Shown here: positions 31,401 to 46,400 of the stretch, in pieces
Layout: each line of letters starts with the position of its first letter
Numbering within the stretch: position 1 is the first letter of the stretch
Source: Bedellia somnulentella
Lineage: Eukaryota; Arthropoda; Insecta; Lepidoptera; Bedelliidae
DNA length: 64,000 nt
Direction of reading: 5' to 3'
Assembly: GCA_963576735.1 (NCBI GenBank)
Contig: OY755186.1
Coordinates: 12,387,970-12,451,969 of the forward strand
Position numbers and translations under genes: made by a program
The notes under the pieces: model-generated
What the model was told of the DNA's origin: nothing
Databases searched by the model: none
The model's input: only the letters and a program-made list of their open reading frames with translations

Positions 31401-34400
31401 TGGACAAAATTTATTCAAATAAATAAAATGTATTTCCAAAATGGCGGAACTTTCACTGGCGGATAGTTGATGTAGTTAGGAGTAACTAAGGGCACTTTAA
31501 TAACAATAATAACTTTTAATACTAGTGCTATTTAACTAAAATAGTCTGTATTGCGAAGATCACAATGCATCAAATATAATGTAATGGTTAACTTACGAAT
31601 TGGTTGGATGCAGATGTCTTATCAAATGTTGTACTGCTGTCCATTGATACGTCCTAAAAACAGAAGGAAAATTGAATCAAAACTCTTTCTGCCCTAAAAA
31701 TTTGGCGCAAAATAAGAATTTAATAATTTGCATATATATTAAATATTACACAAAAATGTACAGTTTGTAAGTAAGCTATGATATCTGAATCAGTTCTTTG
31801 CATCAAAATTTCTATGGAATAATGCTATATGCCAGATTTTAAATAACGCTTAGACTAATAGTTTTCACCGTATACCTTTCACGAATCACATCGTTTCTCA
31901 CACGATCACATAACCTAACATTACAAACTTTTCTGAGGGACCTCATTTCTACTGCATTCACTCTGCTTTCATGCTTCTTCTGCCACACCCAACATTCACT
32001 GCCATACATAAGCGTAGGAACAAGAACGGCATCATGCACAGCCATTCGGGCCCTTTCGGACACCGATCATTTGACATTTGACATTTGTAAAACTTCTATG
32101 CGAAAAATACAAGTTGATAAATATTCTGCTTATCAAAAAGCTTATCACACTTCGTTTATACGATACGCAAACCAACATTAAATTTAGTTATTATCACCAA
32201 TGTGATAGAAGCTCGAACCATCAAAAATTTTTGGTTGCACATACATATATCACGCCATTAGTTCCATTGGTTGTACATCGTCTACGTTTTTTGTTGTATT
32301 TATTTATTTAGTTCAAAACTTGGACAAAGATTGTAGAAACAATAATGGAAACTCCATCAACTTACTCAGCAGACGTGACTAAACTGTCCAAGCAAAACGT
32401 GCGCACTCTGAACACCTCGTGGTTTGGGAAAGGCACATGAGTATAGTTCGAGCAATTTCCTTACGTGTATCCTCACGACGTTTTCACTTACCAAAAACAC
32501 CTCGATAAAAAGTAAATTGTGTAGGATCACATCATTCAGAATTTTAATCCATGCCTCTCACCATAAGTATCTTCTATCTTAGTTATCTGCACACCTGTCG
32601 TACTCTGGCTCCCAAAATTGTTATGAATACTTTCTCTTTTTATTTTCCACTGTCAAAAATTCCTACCTGCGTATCCTCCACCGTTTCTTCTCTCACGGTA
32701 TCCTCAATGAGGGCCCGCAAAGCTGCCTTGGAATCCTCTCTTTCCACCTCTTCCCGCTCTTCTCGAACCTCTACCTCTTCTATAGGAGGACTGCTGACTT
32801 CAGTCTTCACTATCGGCGCGAGGAGACTTTGTGTGCTTTGGACTTGCGCTTGTGGCTATATGGATATATACAAAATATGTAATTTATTAGATATTTTTTT
32901 GAGTGATTACAGTTGTTTTTAATACAAAAGAACCCATTTCATGAATAAATGGGTCTATTAATAAAAAAATTCTTAATAAATATGCAGTACATCACGCGAT
33001 TCCATTATCGTTAGCAGTTCGAATGAAAACGCATAATATGAACACAACATGCATGCTTACTTACTTACACTCACGCCCATTGTTTCCATTGGGGTAGGCA
33101 GAAACTTTCGATCACCACTTTGCAAGATTCATACTAATCTCTCTTGCTTCGTTTACATTCATTATACAAAGCTACTTTAGAATAATCTCTATCGATCTCT
33201 TCTCGTTGAAACTCTACCTTTTCTGTACAGGATCCAGAAATTAACTACATAGAAACACTCGGTTGAGCGACTGCGAAGCCATGCTGTATTTTCCGCCCGA
33301 GATCGTATTTTTAGCACTAAATTAAAATTATGGAGAATGTAGGTAGAGGTAATTGAGTGCCGACTTTTATTCAACTTTTAAAGATAAAAAGTTTTTGAGT
33401 GATTTGCTAATAAAACAAAATAACTTTTTATCATCTTAATTTCTTAATAACTTATGCTATTTTATCATCCTTTGCAATCATTTTTGCTAGACGTCGCGTC
33501 ATTCCGAATCGAATGAGCTATCGCGAACATTTTTAGGACCTTTATCAAGAAGTAACCCGATATTTAATTTCTTGACTAGACTTTTAGAGAGACTTAACAG
33601 CTAAATATTAACTACACTATATTGTAGTACATGAGATGCTGACAAAACAAGATTTAATGTAATGAGAAAACTTTTGAAGTTAATTGATATGACCATATAC
33701 ATTTACATGAACACTGTCCTGAAGTAAGAAATTATGATTTCTTCTTCTTTCCTTTGTTTCATCATTAGGAACCAAAACTAGATAATAAGTGCCTACAGTC
33801 GATACCAGTTTGCTTTAATCCTAATTGAAATTCAGTCTAGCACTCTTATCCCAGTTCGTCAGGGGTTAGTGCCAAATTAAGACCAATAAGAGCATTGATG
33901 TTTTATTTTATTTTTTAATAAATATATACGGACATATTATACACAGATCAAGTTAGACCCAAACTAAGTGAAACTAGTATTATGGGACACTAATCAACTA
34001 TATATTTTAAATTTTATAATACACATAGAAATAACATTCAAGAATAAGAACAATCCTTTACGCTTATCACATAAATATTGCTCTCAGCGGGGATCGAACC
34101 CGCAACCTCCGGATCAAGAATCTAGATACCTTTCCACTGGGCCACGGCAGTCATCAATTAAATTTTATAACTCGATAACTATTTCTATTCGTTGTTTTTT
34201 TTTTGAGAATTAAAATAAAAGGCTGCGATTGCGTTCTAAAAACCTTGCAGCCATTTCCTGCTTCAGCCCAATATCAACTATGTGTAGTGTGGTATGCACA
34301 CATATTCCCTCCATATATTGTATGTTAGTTATGGCACGAGTACATACAATATGTGTTAAATAAAGTGCAAAGTTATTAGTGGGAATATGTGTGCATACCA

Positions 34401-37400
34401 CACTACATATGAAAAACACCTGACATTTGTTTATTGAAAAAGGCACATTATTATCCTACAATGCACATGAAAATAATTCAACAAATATAACAAACATAAA
34501 CAACAAGTTAAGTAGTAATACTTTTGGAACAAGATATTTATTGTTACGGGAATATAAAATAAATTTACGTACCATTTTAACAGGTTTCGCAGCTTTCACA
34601 ACAACCGGCGCTATCCTCACTAACTTTTGTTGTGGTTTCGTTGCAACTAGAACAAGTAAATATTTATATTAATAAACCAACACAAAACTAGGACGCACAA
34701 ACAACTAAACATTTTACAACACGGCTACCATTAAAAATTCGAATGTCTATTCTAGATCGCTTCATATTTTCGAACATAAATATTTAAAAACAATTCTAAA
34801 AAAGCGCTTGAATTTTTCTTATTTATTCAATTTTCAAACTTTCTATGCAACTTCATTCGTAAACTTTTTAAAAAGTTTAAAAGTTGACTATGCTCACGAA
34901 TATAAATGACAGCAAGGAGTGCTGAGCAAAAAGTTTTGAAAACTTGCATAAGGTAACTCTTTTTTAGGCACAAGGATTACCATTAAAGCATACCCTTTTT
35001 ATACTTTTAATCGATTAAGGACATAAACCTTAACAACTTTGCCTATGGAATGCCTATCTAAAATGATGTTTTTTTTTATTTCAGCTGAGGCTAAGAACCT
35101 CACTATACTTTCTCAGTTTGATCTAGGTACGACACTTTTTAATTATTAATTATTTTTTACAATATTTTAATAAGCATTCCTTAGGCAAAGTTGTTTAGTT
35201 TGATGTCTTTTATCAATTTCAAATATAATAATAAAAAGGGTATGTTTCAAAAACGAGTTCTAGGCCAATTAATTATTATTTTTTATCTTCGATCATATAT
35301 ACTTGCCAAAGATGCCACACTCCATACAAATTCAAGGCCCAAAAAAGGACCACGAGAATGACAAGACTATTTGACAATTAACATAACATAAACGGTTGGC
35401 AGAGGTACCAATACTTATGAACAACGTGACCGCGCCACCTAGTGTCCAAAGTGTGTACTCACGTTTTGCTTAGACAGTGTACTCAAGTGATGGGGGGCAG
35501 GCCTATCGCCGTTTTGTGTGAATACTACATGTTTTCCCTCACCGTTAACAACCATGATAAATTATCCACACTATGACTTTAGAAACGACAAATTGTTGTA
35601 GGCCCGACCCGGGATTTGAACTCACGCCTGTCTGTTTACAGGCGGGTGTTCTACCCAAATTGGGTAACCCAATGGACTATCATGTCGTCATTTGATAATT
35701 AAATATTTATTTTTCTACAATTATCGACCTTACCGCATTTTCTTAAGGCCTATTATTTATTGCAAGATCAAGCACGCGCCTGTCAGTGAAACGGTGCTTT
35801 TCATATAAATAAGCACTGTTTTGCCGGGCCGTTTTTCGTGCTTTGTTGGAGTATCTTTGGTATATATGATCGAAGTTTTTTATGAAACTTGAAACCGGCA
35901 AACATAGCCCTTGGTGATCCTTTTTCAATTCTAACAAAACTTTAAGTACTATTTGTAAGTCACCTAAAAGAGATTACAACGTTTTTAACATGCTTATATT
36001 AGTGCAAGTTAACATGCTATACAACGTATACCCAGATTTTTAATTACGTAGAATTTTGTCAGCTGCCATTGTTTGACATGTCAGAGGTTATAAACCTTTT
36101 AGGCCAAGCACATTTTTTTATTTCAATGCAAGTATGAACATCTAAGTCATTCATTTTGATTGTCAGAGAATATACCAATTTTATGAAGTTTTGCACTGCA
36201 AATGCAAAAAGGGCATTTACGGCGAACAGAAACTTAACAAATATAACAAGATAAAAATACTAAATAACAGCAAACACGGACCAACTAGAACGGGACGCGC
36301 CTTAATCGAGATCTCAAATCATTTTTTTTCTGCCAAAATTTTGCGGGGGTGAGGGATCACTACATACGCAAACGCACACAGAAGTAAAAATAACTTTCAT
36401 CTTTACAGCACTACAAGCGTAGAAAACAACGACACATTTTTTACACATACTTACACAAAATTCCTGTACGCGACGAAAGAGACAAGACAGAATTACTATA
36501 CTAACACAGTAAATAATAGGGATACGGATCCTGAATAATTTATCGACATCGATTAATTTGAGTGAATGAGTGATTGGAAAATCTCCTACTTTGATAAAAT
36601 CAAATAAAAAAGGTATTAACGTTATTTATTCATTTATACCACATTTTATTAATTAAGAGATAAGGTAAGTTTATTAAAAAAATAGAACTCTCAAGAAATA
36701 ACTTTTCACAAAATAATGGTGGTGTATATAAAACTCTTTTTAAGTTAGATGTGATTGATTTACTTTTAAAGAGAAAGATTACAGAATTAATAATACAGTG
36801 CGAGCGCTTTGCTTTACGTTTAAAAAAAGTTTACGAAACCTGGACTAAGAATAAGTGATAACCGTGTACAAGCAATCTGAGACACAATTTTTTGCCAAAT
36901 CGTGTTGTGGACGTGTGGAACAAACTACCAGAGACAGTGATCAGTGCTCCCTCAGTGAACTCTTTTAAAAACATACTTGACAAATATTTAAAACAAGTGC
37001 AGTGATTTACACGCATCAGCAAAATACTGCTGCTAGTGTATTATCTTGAATAAAAATATTTAAAATAATAATTAATAATTTTTAGTATTACCGAACTCGA
37101 ACAACTGCGACGCGAGGCTGTTCCTCCGCTGGACGAAGAACCACCCATGCAGGTTCTCCCCCCAGTCCCTGAACGGGAAGTACGGAGGGAGCCACTTACT
37201 AACCTGCCGGATATGGGTGGTGCGGAAAGCGATTGGGGAACAGTCTCCCTGGATTTGGATTTGGTGAGGAGCGCACTCGAAGAGACGATCCTGGAATATC
37301 GCCAAGTGCCTCTCAAAAGGAGGCCGAGGCTGCCCCGAGTTCCTCTCAGCATCAAGGTTCGGGATGTCGTTGAGGCTGTCAATAACATGCTGCTCTCATT

Positions 37401-40400
37401 TTAAGAGAGCAGCATGGACCTTTGGGATACGGATTCAATTCTCTTTGGCGCCGCAATGACAGTTTGTCAATTTGTCGGCGTCAGGATGCCGCCAACAAGA
37501 GCTGGTGGCTCTCGCCAGGCTGGCAGTACTAGTCCCAGGACTAGAACTAGGCCAGCCTGGATGAGGCGGATTGAAAGCCGTATCACAGAGGCCAGAGTCC
37601 TCATCGGCAAACTGACCAGCTTCAGATCAGGCAACAATAGGCCGAGGGTGGTGCGCTTCGCCAGGGAAGCATTCCCCGGTGAGAATGTGTTTGATAACTC
37701 GCCGGAGTTTGCCTGTAGACTGGTGGAGCGCATCGATGATTTGAAGCAGAAGATAGCTGCTTGGGGTAAGCGTATATGGCGATATTCTGAAAGGGTAAAG
37801 AGGTACCAACAGAATCGTCTCTTCATGAGTGACCAGAAGAAGTTCTACAGAACTTAAGAGCGTCCCGATGTGGTTTCGACGGGTCAGCGACCGGAAAAAG
37901 CAGAAGTAGTTGCCTTTTGGCGTGGGCTTTGGTCGCTTCCTGTCGATCACGAAGAGGGCCAATGGTTCGAAGCGGTCGAGGGACCGTGCGAACCCAAAGC
38001 GCCTATGAACCCCGTCAACATATCCGAGGAGGATGTGATGGCTGCGGTCCGTAAGGCTCCGAACTGGAAAAGTCCGGGGCCAGACGGATTGCACCATTAC
38101 TGGTTGAAGGGGTTTACGCGCTGTCACGCTACTCTCGCCCGTCAGTTCCAAAGTGCCCTCGAGACTGGGACGCTCCTGAACTTCTTGACTACAGGGGTCA
38201 CTTATTTAGCTCCAAAGAGCGATGCTACCGCGGATCCATCACAATATCGCCCCATAACTTGTCTTTGTACAATTTACAAGACCTTGACATCCGTTCTGAG
38301 CTCCAAGATGACTCAACACATTGTTGATAACAATGTGATCTCTGGAGCTCAGAACGGATGTAGGGGTGGTAGTCGCGGTAGCAAGGAGCTGCTCCTCATC
38401 GACGCGGTCGTAATGTAGGCCAACTGGTCTCTAAGTCTAAGTCAAACGCAACCATCGGAACTTCTCCGCTGGTTGGATAGACTACAGGAAAGCGTTCAAT
38501 TCGATGTCCCATTCGTGGCTCATTAGGGGTCCTCGAGCTGTACAAAGTTGATTGTACAGTTGGACACTTCCTCAGGCAGTGTATGGGGTGTTAGAGAACC
38601 ATTCTGAGTCTGGACGGTCAGCGGATGACGGACGCGGATGACCAAATTGACATAAGGCGAGGGATTTTCCAGGGCGATTGCCTGAGTAGTCCACTTTGGT
38701 TTTGCTTGGCCCTGAATCCTCTAAGTAAACTCTTGGAGAATTCGGGGACGGGCTTTCAGTTTCGGAGAGGCGGTACACGCATGCCGCATCTCCTTTACAT
38801 GGATGACCTGAAGCTTTATGCCCCCACAGCTGACAGATTGACGGAACTACTGACAATCACTAATGATTTCAGTAGTTCCGTGAAAATGGAGCTCGGGGTT
38901 GATAAGTGTGCGGTCATTCATGTTGAGAAGGGGCATGTCGTTCACTCTGATGGTGTCGATGTCGGCACCAATCATTTGAGGGCACTCTCCGAGGCTGAAA
39001 CATACCGGTATCTGGGCATGTCACAAACCATCGGTGGTGTGAAGGTGGCAGACGTGAAACACGGTGTTTGCGAGGAGTTTTATGAACGCCTGAAAAGTGT
39101 GCTTAATAGACTTGTCAGGCGTTAATAAAATCCGAGCCATTAACTCCTGGGTCAAGCCTGTACTGATGTACACTTTTGGAGTGCTCAGATGGACTCAGTC
39201 CGAACTAGACGCTCTGGACAGACGAGTCTGCACGAAGATGACCTCTCATCGAATGCATCATCCGAGATCGTCGGTTATGAGATTGTATATCCCGCGGAAG
39301 TGTGGTGGCCGAGGCCTCTTGAGTGCCAAAACCATGCACAACCGCGAGGTATGCAACCTCAGAAACTATTTTTTGACGATGACGGATGATAGTATTCGGG
39401 GAGAGGTGGTCGCTAGTGATAAAGGACTGACTCCCTTATCGTTGGCCTCACAGGATTGGCGAACCCCGGAGGTACTTAGCACCTCTGATTGGGAGTCCGT
39501 ATGGAAGGAGAAGGAGCTGCACGGGAGGTTTTACAAGGTACTTCACGAACCTTTCGTGGACCCTAAAGCCTCTCTGCATTGGCTGCGTTTCGGGGACCTC
39601 TTTGAGGAAACCGAAGGTTTTGTCTGTGCAATACAAGACCAGGTTATCAAGACGCGGAACTATCGGAAATACATCTTAAAGGAAGGTACCACAGACATCT
39701 GTCGAGCATGTGGCCGTCCCGGAGAGTCACTAAGGCATGTTATTTCCGGTTGTTCGGCTCTTGCTAACACTGAGTACTTGCACAGAGACAACCAAGCAGC
39801 CAAAATCCTACATCAGGAGCTCGCTCTGAAATACGGACTCTTGCAACAAAGGCTGCCGTATTACAAGTATCTGCCGGAGCCAATCCTAGAAAACGACCGT
39901 GCCAAAATCTATTGGGACCGATCCGTTATCACGGAGAGGACTATTCTAGCGAATAAGCCTGATATCGTGGTATGGGATTGGTCGCAGTCGAGGGTGTTTC
40001 TCGTGGATGTCACTATCCCTCATGACGAGGGTCTCGTGAAAGCCGAAACCGAGAAGCGTCGGAAGCATCTCGATCTGGCTCACGAGATCACCGACATGTG
40101 GGGTGTGACCTCGACAGAAATTATCCCAATTGTTTTGTCCGCGAACGGGTTAATTCCAACCAGCCTCGCGACCAACTTGAGGCGGTTGGATTTCTGTGGC
40201 GTGTTGGTTCCAGCACAAATGCAGAAAGCTGTGCTGCTTGATACGGCTCGGATCGTCCGTCGGTTCTTGAACCTGACTCCCTGATTTCGACCGACTGTGC
40301 TCTTGTCGAGAAGTACCGCCTCTCCCATAATTTTTTTTTTTCGGCCATGGGAGAGGTGAAATCTAAAAGATACCGAATAATAATAATAATAACCGCCAAA

Positions 40401-43400
40401 AAATAAAATAGTGTAATTAAAATTTACTGGATATCATGTTTGTTTTATAAATATGATTTTTCTACTATTGTATAATTTTACTTAAGTTAGTGTATATTTT
40501 GATTAGTCTTTTAAAACGTTTAACATTAACAAAAATCTAGCGTTTATTTTTCTATTGCCCTTTAAATGGGTATTTTTTTCCCATTTAAGGTTGAAATGTT
40601 TTTTTTAGTTGCAACACTTATGATTTGTCAGAATTCTACGGAATTAAATCAGAGTATAGGCATGTATGTAACAGACTCCTTTTAAGTCGATTTTGAGGCC
40701 GTGTTCAAACCAAACTGACTGTAAGCCGCCGAATGTGAGCAGGCTTACTATGAGCCCCAGTGTAAACGTGAAAATAAACGGCATTTTTCGTTCACAGTAT
40801 GCTGACAATACGCTTATAGCTTACAATACGTCAATGGTGTGAACAAACCAGTCGGCATGTATACATGTCGACCGATCTGGAGCCAATACGCTGACGTTTA
40901 GCTACGTAGCCAATCAGCGTCCGCGGAGCGTAGTGACGTGCTATATTAATCAGCCGCCGAATGTCAGCGTCTACGCATAGCGTATTAACGTATTGTCGGT
41001 TATATGTGGACGAAAAACTGAATATGTATGGAAATACAATAAACTGCGTAACGTTCGCTCACTTTCGGCGGCTTACAGTCAGTTTGGTTTGAACACGGCC
41101 TGACTCATTTTAAATGGACCGATTAAATTCAATATATGTACACTTACCGCGAATCAGGGACAATATAATAATTTCATAGGTTCATCCCATTTTTCTGATT
41201 AGAGTCGCCAGGATTTAATAATTTCAAATGATTTAGTACTAAAAAGTTAACAATTAATAGTGTTCTAAACTCAAAAACACGCTTTTGTAGCAGCACATTG
41301 ATCGGATAAAAAAAATATATTGACCATTTTAAGTTTGTGATTTTAAGATGTCCGTATTTAATTGATTTTCTTGGTTAAAATGTGTATCTATTAATTAATT
41401 TATTGCAATATATTATATGAATATGGAGCCCCTAGTTATAAATCTTATATATGGATTACCATGCTTCAGAATTTTTTATTTGTCATGCATATTTGAAACT
41501 TGGAGATGAGTTAAATATTGTAAAATAAAGGACGTTTGCGGATTGGTCTCCAGCCACATCACCCAACAAACACTTTAAAATCGCCAATACCATTAGCTGC
41601 CTCGTTCGACACCCACGGAAAAATGGGCTAGTGCAAATCTACGGAAATCAACATAATTATTTGGTTTTTATTCAACAATTATATTTTCATATTTTCAACA
41701 AATATTGGTCCACTGTTTGACAAAGAGCTCCACGAATGTTCCTCACAATGACTGTGACGTATTGCTGTCGACATCCTACGGCTAACCAAATTTTTCAGTA
41801 AGCTATTGGTCCACGTACCTATCATAAGTGGACCGTCCACTTTGTGATAGGTAGGTGGCCACCACTCTAAAACTATACCGTATAATACTTAAAGTTAATG
41901 TTAAATATATAATTCATTAATTTTAATTAACTTACGTTTTCCAGCCCCACTGGTCACAACAAGTGGTGGAGGATTGCTTGCCGACTTCTCTGACGGCATT
42001 TGAAGTACGTTGCCTGTCGATAAATATTACATCAATGTGTTTACCCCCTTACAAATGACCAAAACTACTCTCAATCGCACTATATTTGCTAAGGATGGCC
42101 CAGAGAATGATTCAACTTTATCTAACGCATATAAAATACTTTAGTAAACTTCTATTTAGTCAATTCCCATTACATCTAAAAGAATTATTTACGCGAGAAA
42201 AAGAGCCGAAAATGTTTGATGTGTGTAAACTCACTAGTTCAACCTATTTTCCCTCTAACCCATTTTTTTTTTTTAAATAGTTTCTAATTAGAGACTAGAA
42301 TCTCGGCTCCCATCTGCAAGATGTGCAGCAAAGCTAACCTGGACAAGTAATTTTTATAACTAATGGTATTGTTAAACTCTGTAAATATAATATTCTTACT
42401 TAAATGTTTAAGTTAAGGTTTTAAAATAGCAATTAAAATATAAAAACTCAATTAAAAAGAAATATAACCATAATAAAACACTAATATATATCCCCTACCT
42501 TTGTTATCAGCGAGTAAGACTACTTTCCCTTGCGCGTTAGCTGGCTGCGCACTGCTCTTGAGTGACTGGTTATTTATCAGTCTTATGTATTGGACCTAGA
42601 AAAGAAATTTTATTTATTGTGATACAATATAATCGAGTGTTATTTAATTCCTAGATTTTAGCGCATTTTAGCATACATGCCTGTAACACTGTAAAGAACA
42701 AAATACTAAGAAATTATGCGATTCCATCAAAATCCTATACATACAGATCTAGCTGTAAGCCACTGTGTGAAGTTGGTTAGAAAAAGTAGTACCTACATAC
42801 ATGCTTGTTTCCCTTGTTTCTACCGTAACTAAAAAAACAATTGACAAATTTGGTGCTTTCCTATTTTGTAGATAATGTATAAACACTAAAAGAGGTAATT
42901 TAGCTAGGATTTCATTTAATATATAAAACTTCAATAATCTACAATTTTCAATCTAGTCTATCCAATTATAAAATAAATAAATACATACCCCTTTGCCAGG
43001 TACGATAATTTGATGAAGCTGCGAGCGCTGACCGTCCGACTGTACATTTAGTACCGGCACTTCGCCGTGTTGTGCCTGAAATATGAATTTTTAAATTAAA
43101 TTTAAATCCGCTAATACTGGCAAACACATACATTTTACATACGTACATACATATACTCACGCCATTAGTTCCCACTGGGGTAGGCAGAGACTATCGATCG
43201 CCACTTCGTACGATCCTGACAAACCTCTCTAGCTTCGTTTACATTGATCAATCTTTTCATACATGCTCTTTTATTCTTCATACTACGGACGCCTGCCTTA
43301 TACATTTTATGTTGAGGAAATATGGTACGAATATATTGACACCAAAAACTTTAACAAAAATATTTCTTTTAATTGGACAGCACAACGGTTTGCCCAGATC

Positions 43401-46400
43401 TTACTAAGTGGCGATCGATAGTCCCTGCCTACCCCAATGGGAATAATGGGCGTGAGTAAAGCAAGTAAGTAAGTAAGCATAACGGCTAATACAATAATGT
43501 CTTATTCTAACTTAAATGCTAGTTTATATAATAAAAATAACCCTTAGTTCAGTTAAACCTTTACCTAGCAAAGAGCTGATGGTTACTTGCTGACAAATTA
43601 ATAGTGACTAGGGGCGTCAATCATAACTTACTCTATGATACTTTCAAAGCCTTATCAATACAATATATATTTAAAAAAATATATGACAGAATTATAATAA
43701 GTTCATTTGGGTGGGAGTACATTTAACATGAATATAAATGAGCCTTCAATTCAATTAATTAATTAAACCACTTTAATTATCAGTTCCTGAATAGAAGGGT
43801 AACACACACTTTTCACACAATTCAAATAAGAACATAAAGATATTCCAACTACTCATTCAAAGTCTGTTTTTCATAATAAACTTGGATAATTACAAAAAAG
43901 ATTGAAAAAATAATGTTGAGATGCTTGTAGATGGACAGTAAATAGGTGAAAGAGATCTATAGAGCCAATGTGGAAGGTAATGTTAGTAGAGGACGACCAC
44001 GGAGGACACACTTGGAGTGTGCTCAAAAAGGCAGGCGTCCGAAGTATGAAGAATAAATGAGCATGTATGAAAATATTGATGGATGTAAACGAAGCGAGAG
44101 GGGTTTGCCAAGATCGTACAAAGTGGCGTCCAATGGTCTCTGCCTACCCCAATGGGAAATAATGGCGTGACTATAAGTATGTATGTAATAACAACTCAGG
44201 TCAAATATGTCTTTTGATATAAGATGATACTTACTGTAGCATTTTTTTGTGCCTGTGCCGCCGCCGCAGATTTTATTAGTACACTTTGCTGAGGATTCGC
44301 TAATACTATTTTTTGGGTGGTACCGGCTGAAACATACAGAAATAAAGATTAGGTATAATTGTATTAAATACATATTATATTTTTGTAGAGGTCTAGTTAT
44401 TGTGTAGTGTCGGCTTGGAATAGCACTACCCCATTTCTTCCAGTGGGTGTACGTAAGAGGCGACTAAGGGTATTGGGGCTTTTTAAGTGATTGTTGGGCG
44501 ATGAGGTTGGAGACCCATCGCCAAACCTTTGTTTTAGAATCTTATCCCCAGTCAAAATGCAAAAGTGGCTGTGGAATTTCTTATGCGAAGCTACCCCTAC
44601 CCCTTCTAGCGATTTATAGCAGTGAGTATATGTATGTATGTCTAGTTGTAGTTTGTATGGGGTTCTGTGTCAATAAATGTATAATTTAATTATGGGGTAT
44701 TTTGTTGGAAGACATCAAGTCAAATATTGTTCAAATACTAGTTAATTTAGGGAAAAACAGAGATCTATGACATTTAACATTCTTTATAAATGGGGTACAG
44801 GAAAATTAAAATAAATATATAGAAAGTAATAAGTATACCTTTCGTAACAGGTAGAAGTTTAGTGGGAGAGCTCTTGATAGGAATCACCGATGTCGGTCTT
44901 GTGTAACGTATCCCTTGTTTTGATGGTGACGTCATTACTAGGTGATATTGATTATCCTGAAAAATATTTCATAGTTTACTAACAAAGATTTAGGCCAAAT
45001 TGTATCTCACTTTTGAAACTTAAAATCTTTTATTGCCTCATTGTGTTAAAGAAAGATGTTACAATAATTAATTAAGTCCCGACAATGAACCTTGTTCAAA
45101 GGGCAGCTTGAGTTGTCAAAGGGCACTGCAATATCTCATAAACTATCTTAAAAATTAACGCCGAGTTTAAAGTTTTCCTAATGCACTCCCAAAATACTAA
45201 ATGAAATCGGCAATCAAAAAACCCTCTCAACTGTTTTACCATACTGAGGACAAAAATTGTGGCAATGGGTATGAACTTAACACTCTACAATAATACCTAA
45301 CATTTGTTGTTACTTATACATCTTAAAATACTAGCTATATGAAATAACCATATATTCAATTGCAATTTCAAAAGCAACCAATAGTAAAAAAAAAAATACC
45401 AGAGAAAGAAACCCATGATTTATAAATAAAGTGCTTATGTAGTTTAGAACCATCAGGCTATGATAAAATCTTCTAAAATATAATTATAAATTTTAATGAT
45501 TTAATTTTATTTATTTTTTAATTTACTTTTTGTGACATGGTTTTAATTGATATGTTTTTATTATTTGAATTTATTTGTATTTTATTGACATTTTATGTTC
45601 TTATGTTGTATGTAGTGCTAAACATGGGCTACTAGCCTGGAATAAATGATTATTTAATTATAATAATTTAATTATAATTAGGCGCTGACTGAAAATCAGT
45701 GTTGTGAGGTAAAACTCACAACTTTTGCTGAGTCAGTGCCTTTTTGCTGTTGGAGGGCACAACATCCCAAAATTTTATTATTACTTTTTAGTTTTTTTTT
45801 TTTTTTACTGATGTGCTTCTGTTTGTGTTTTTTTTTTAATTTTTTAATTTTCTGTCTTTAGTTAAATGATATCTTTTTTATTTTTTTATTTTCTACATTT
45901 GTGTTCTTAAATTTTTTTGTGTTTACACTGTTTTTTTGTAAACTTGGTTCCACTTGCTGTGTGTATTTTGTTAATTTTTGTGCCTTTAATAGCAAATAAA
46001 TAACTTTTCTTTCTTTCTTTCTTTCTTTCATATACTCACGGCTATAATTCCCTAACGGGGTAGCCAGAGCTTTGGAATGAGAAATTCCTCAGCCACTTAT
46101 GGAAGTTGAGAGGGGAAAGATGGTAATAATAAATGTGTCGGTGACGGGTCTCCAACCACATAATACCATGGTATACCATCTCATACAAAATGTTTTTAGT
46201 TACCTCTACGCTCAATAGAGTTGAGATATAGTCGACTTTTAAAATAAAAATTTAAAGTGACTAATTATCGTTCAAAAAGGCAAAAGACAGTTAGATAAAT
46301 ATAAGATGGTAATTTATTTTGTCACTTAATACCATAAAAAATAAATTGTTACAAATATAAGCTAAATATAAAAAAACTGTATTTTTGTTTTTATGAAATT

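Larger units (their letters stand above)
37070..40395 (+). mobile_element. R4/Dong-like LINE inserted in a TAA run
   Basis: Plus strand, antisense to lin-54 and inside its intron 13. Four broken frames: N-terminal (37081-37404 and 37414-37857), RT first half (37870-38418), RT second half with YMDD (38625-39125), and thumb plus restriction-like endonuclease (39097-40284). The 3' end is ...gataccgaataataataataa and the 5' side is aaataataattaataa. Dong elements are known to insert in TAA repeats and to use an RLE-type endonuclease, which fits. Higher GC than its surroundings suggests a fairly recent arrival. Confidence 0.8.

Noticed and set aside
34079..34152. tRNA gene on the minus strand
   Set aside because: A and B boxes are good but the acceptor halves do not pair and the sequence continues into a SINE body.
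37467..38151. Minus-strand frames opposite the Dong-like ORFs
   Set aside because: Antisense shadows of the plus-strand retrotransposon frame.
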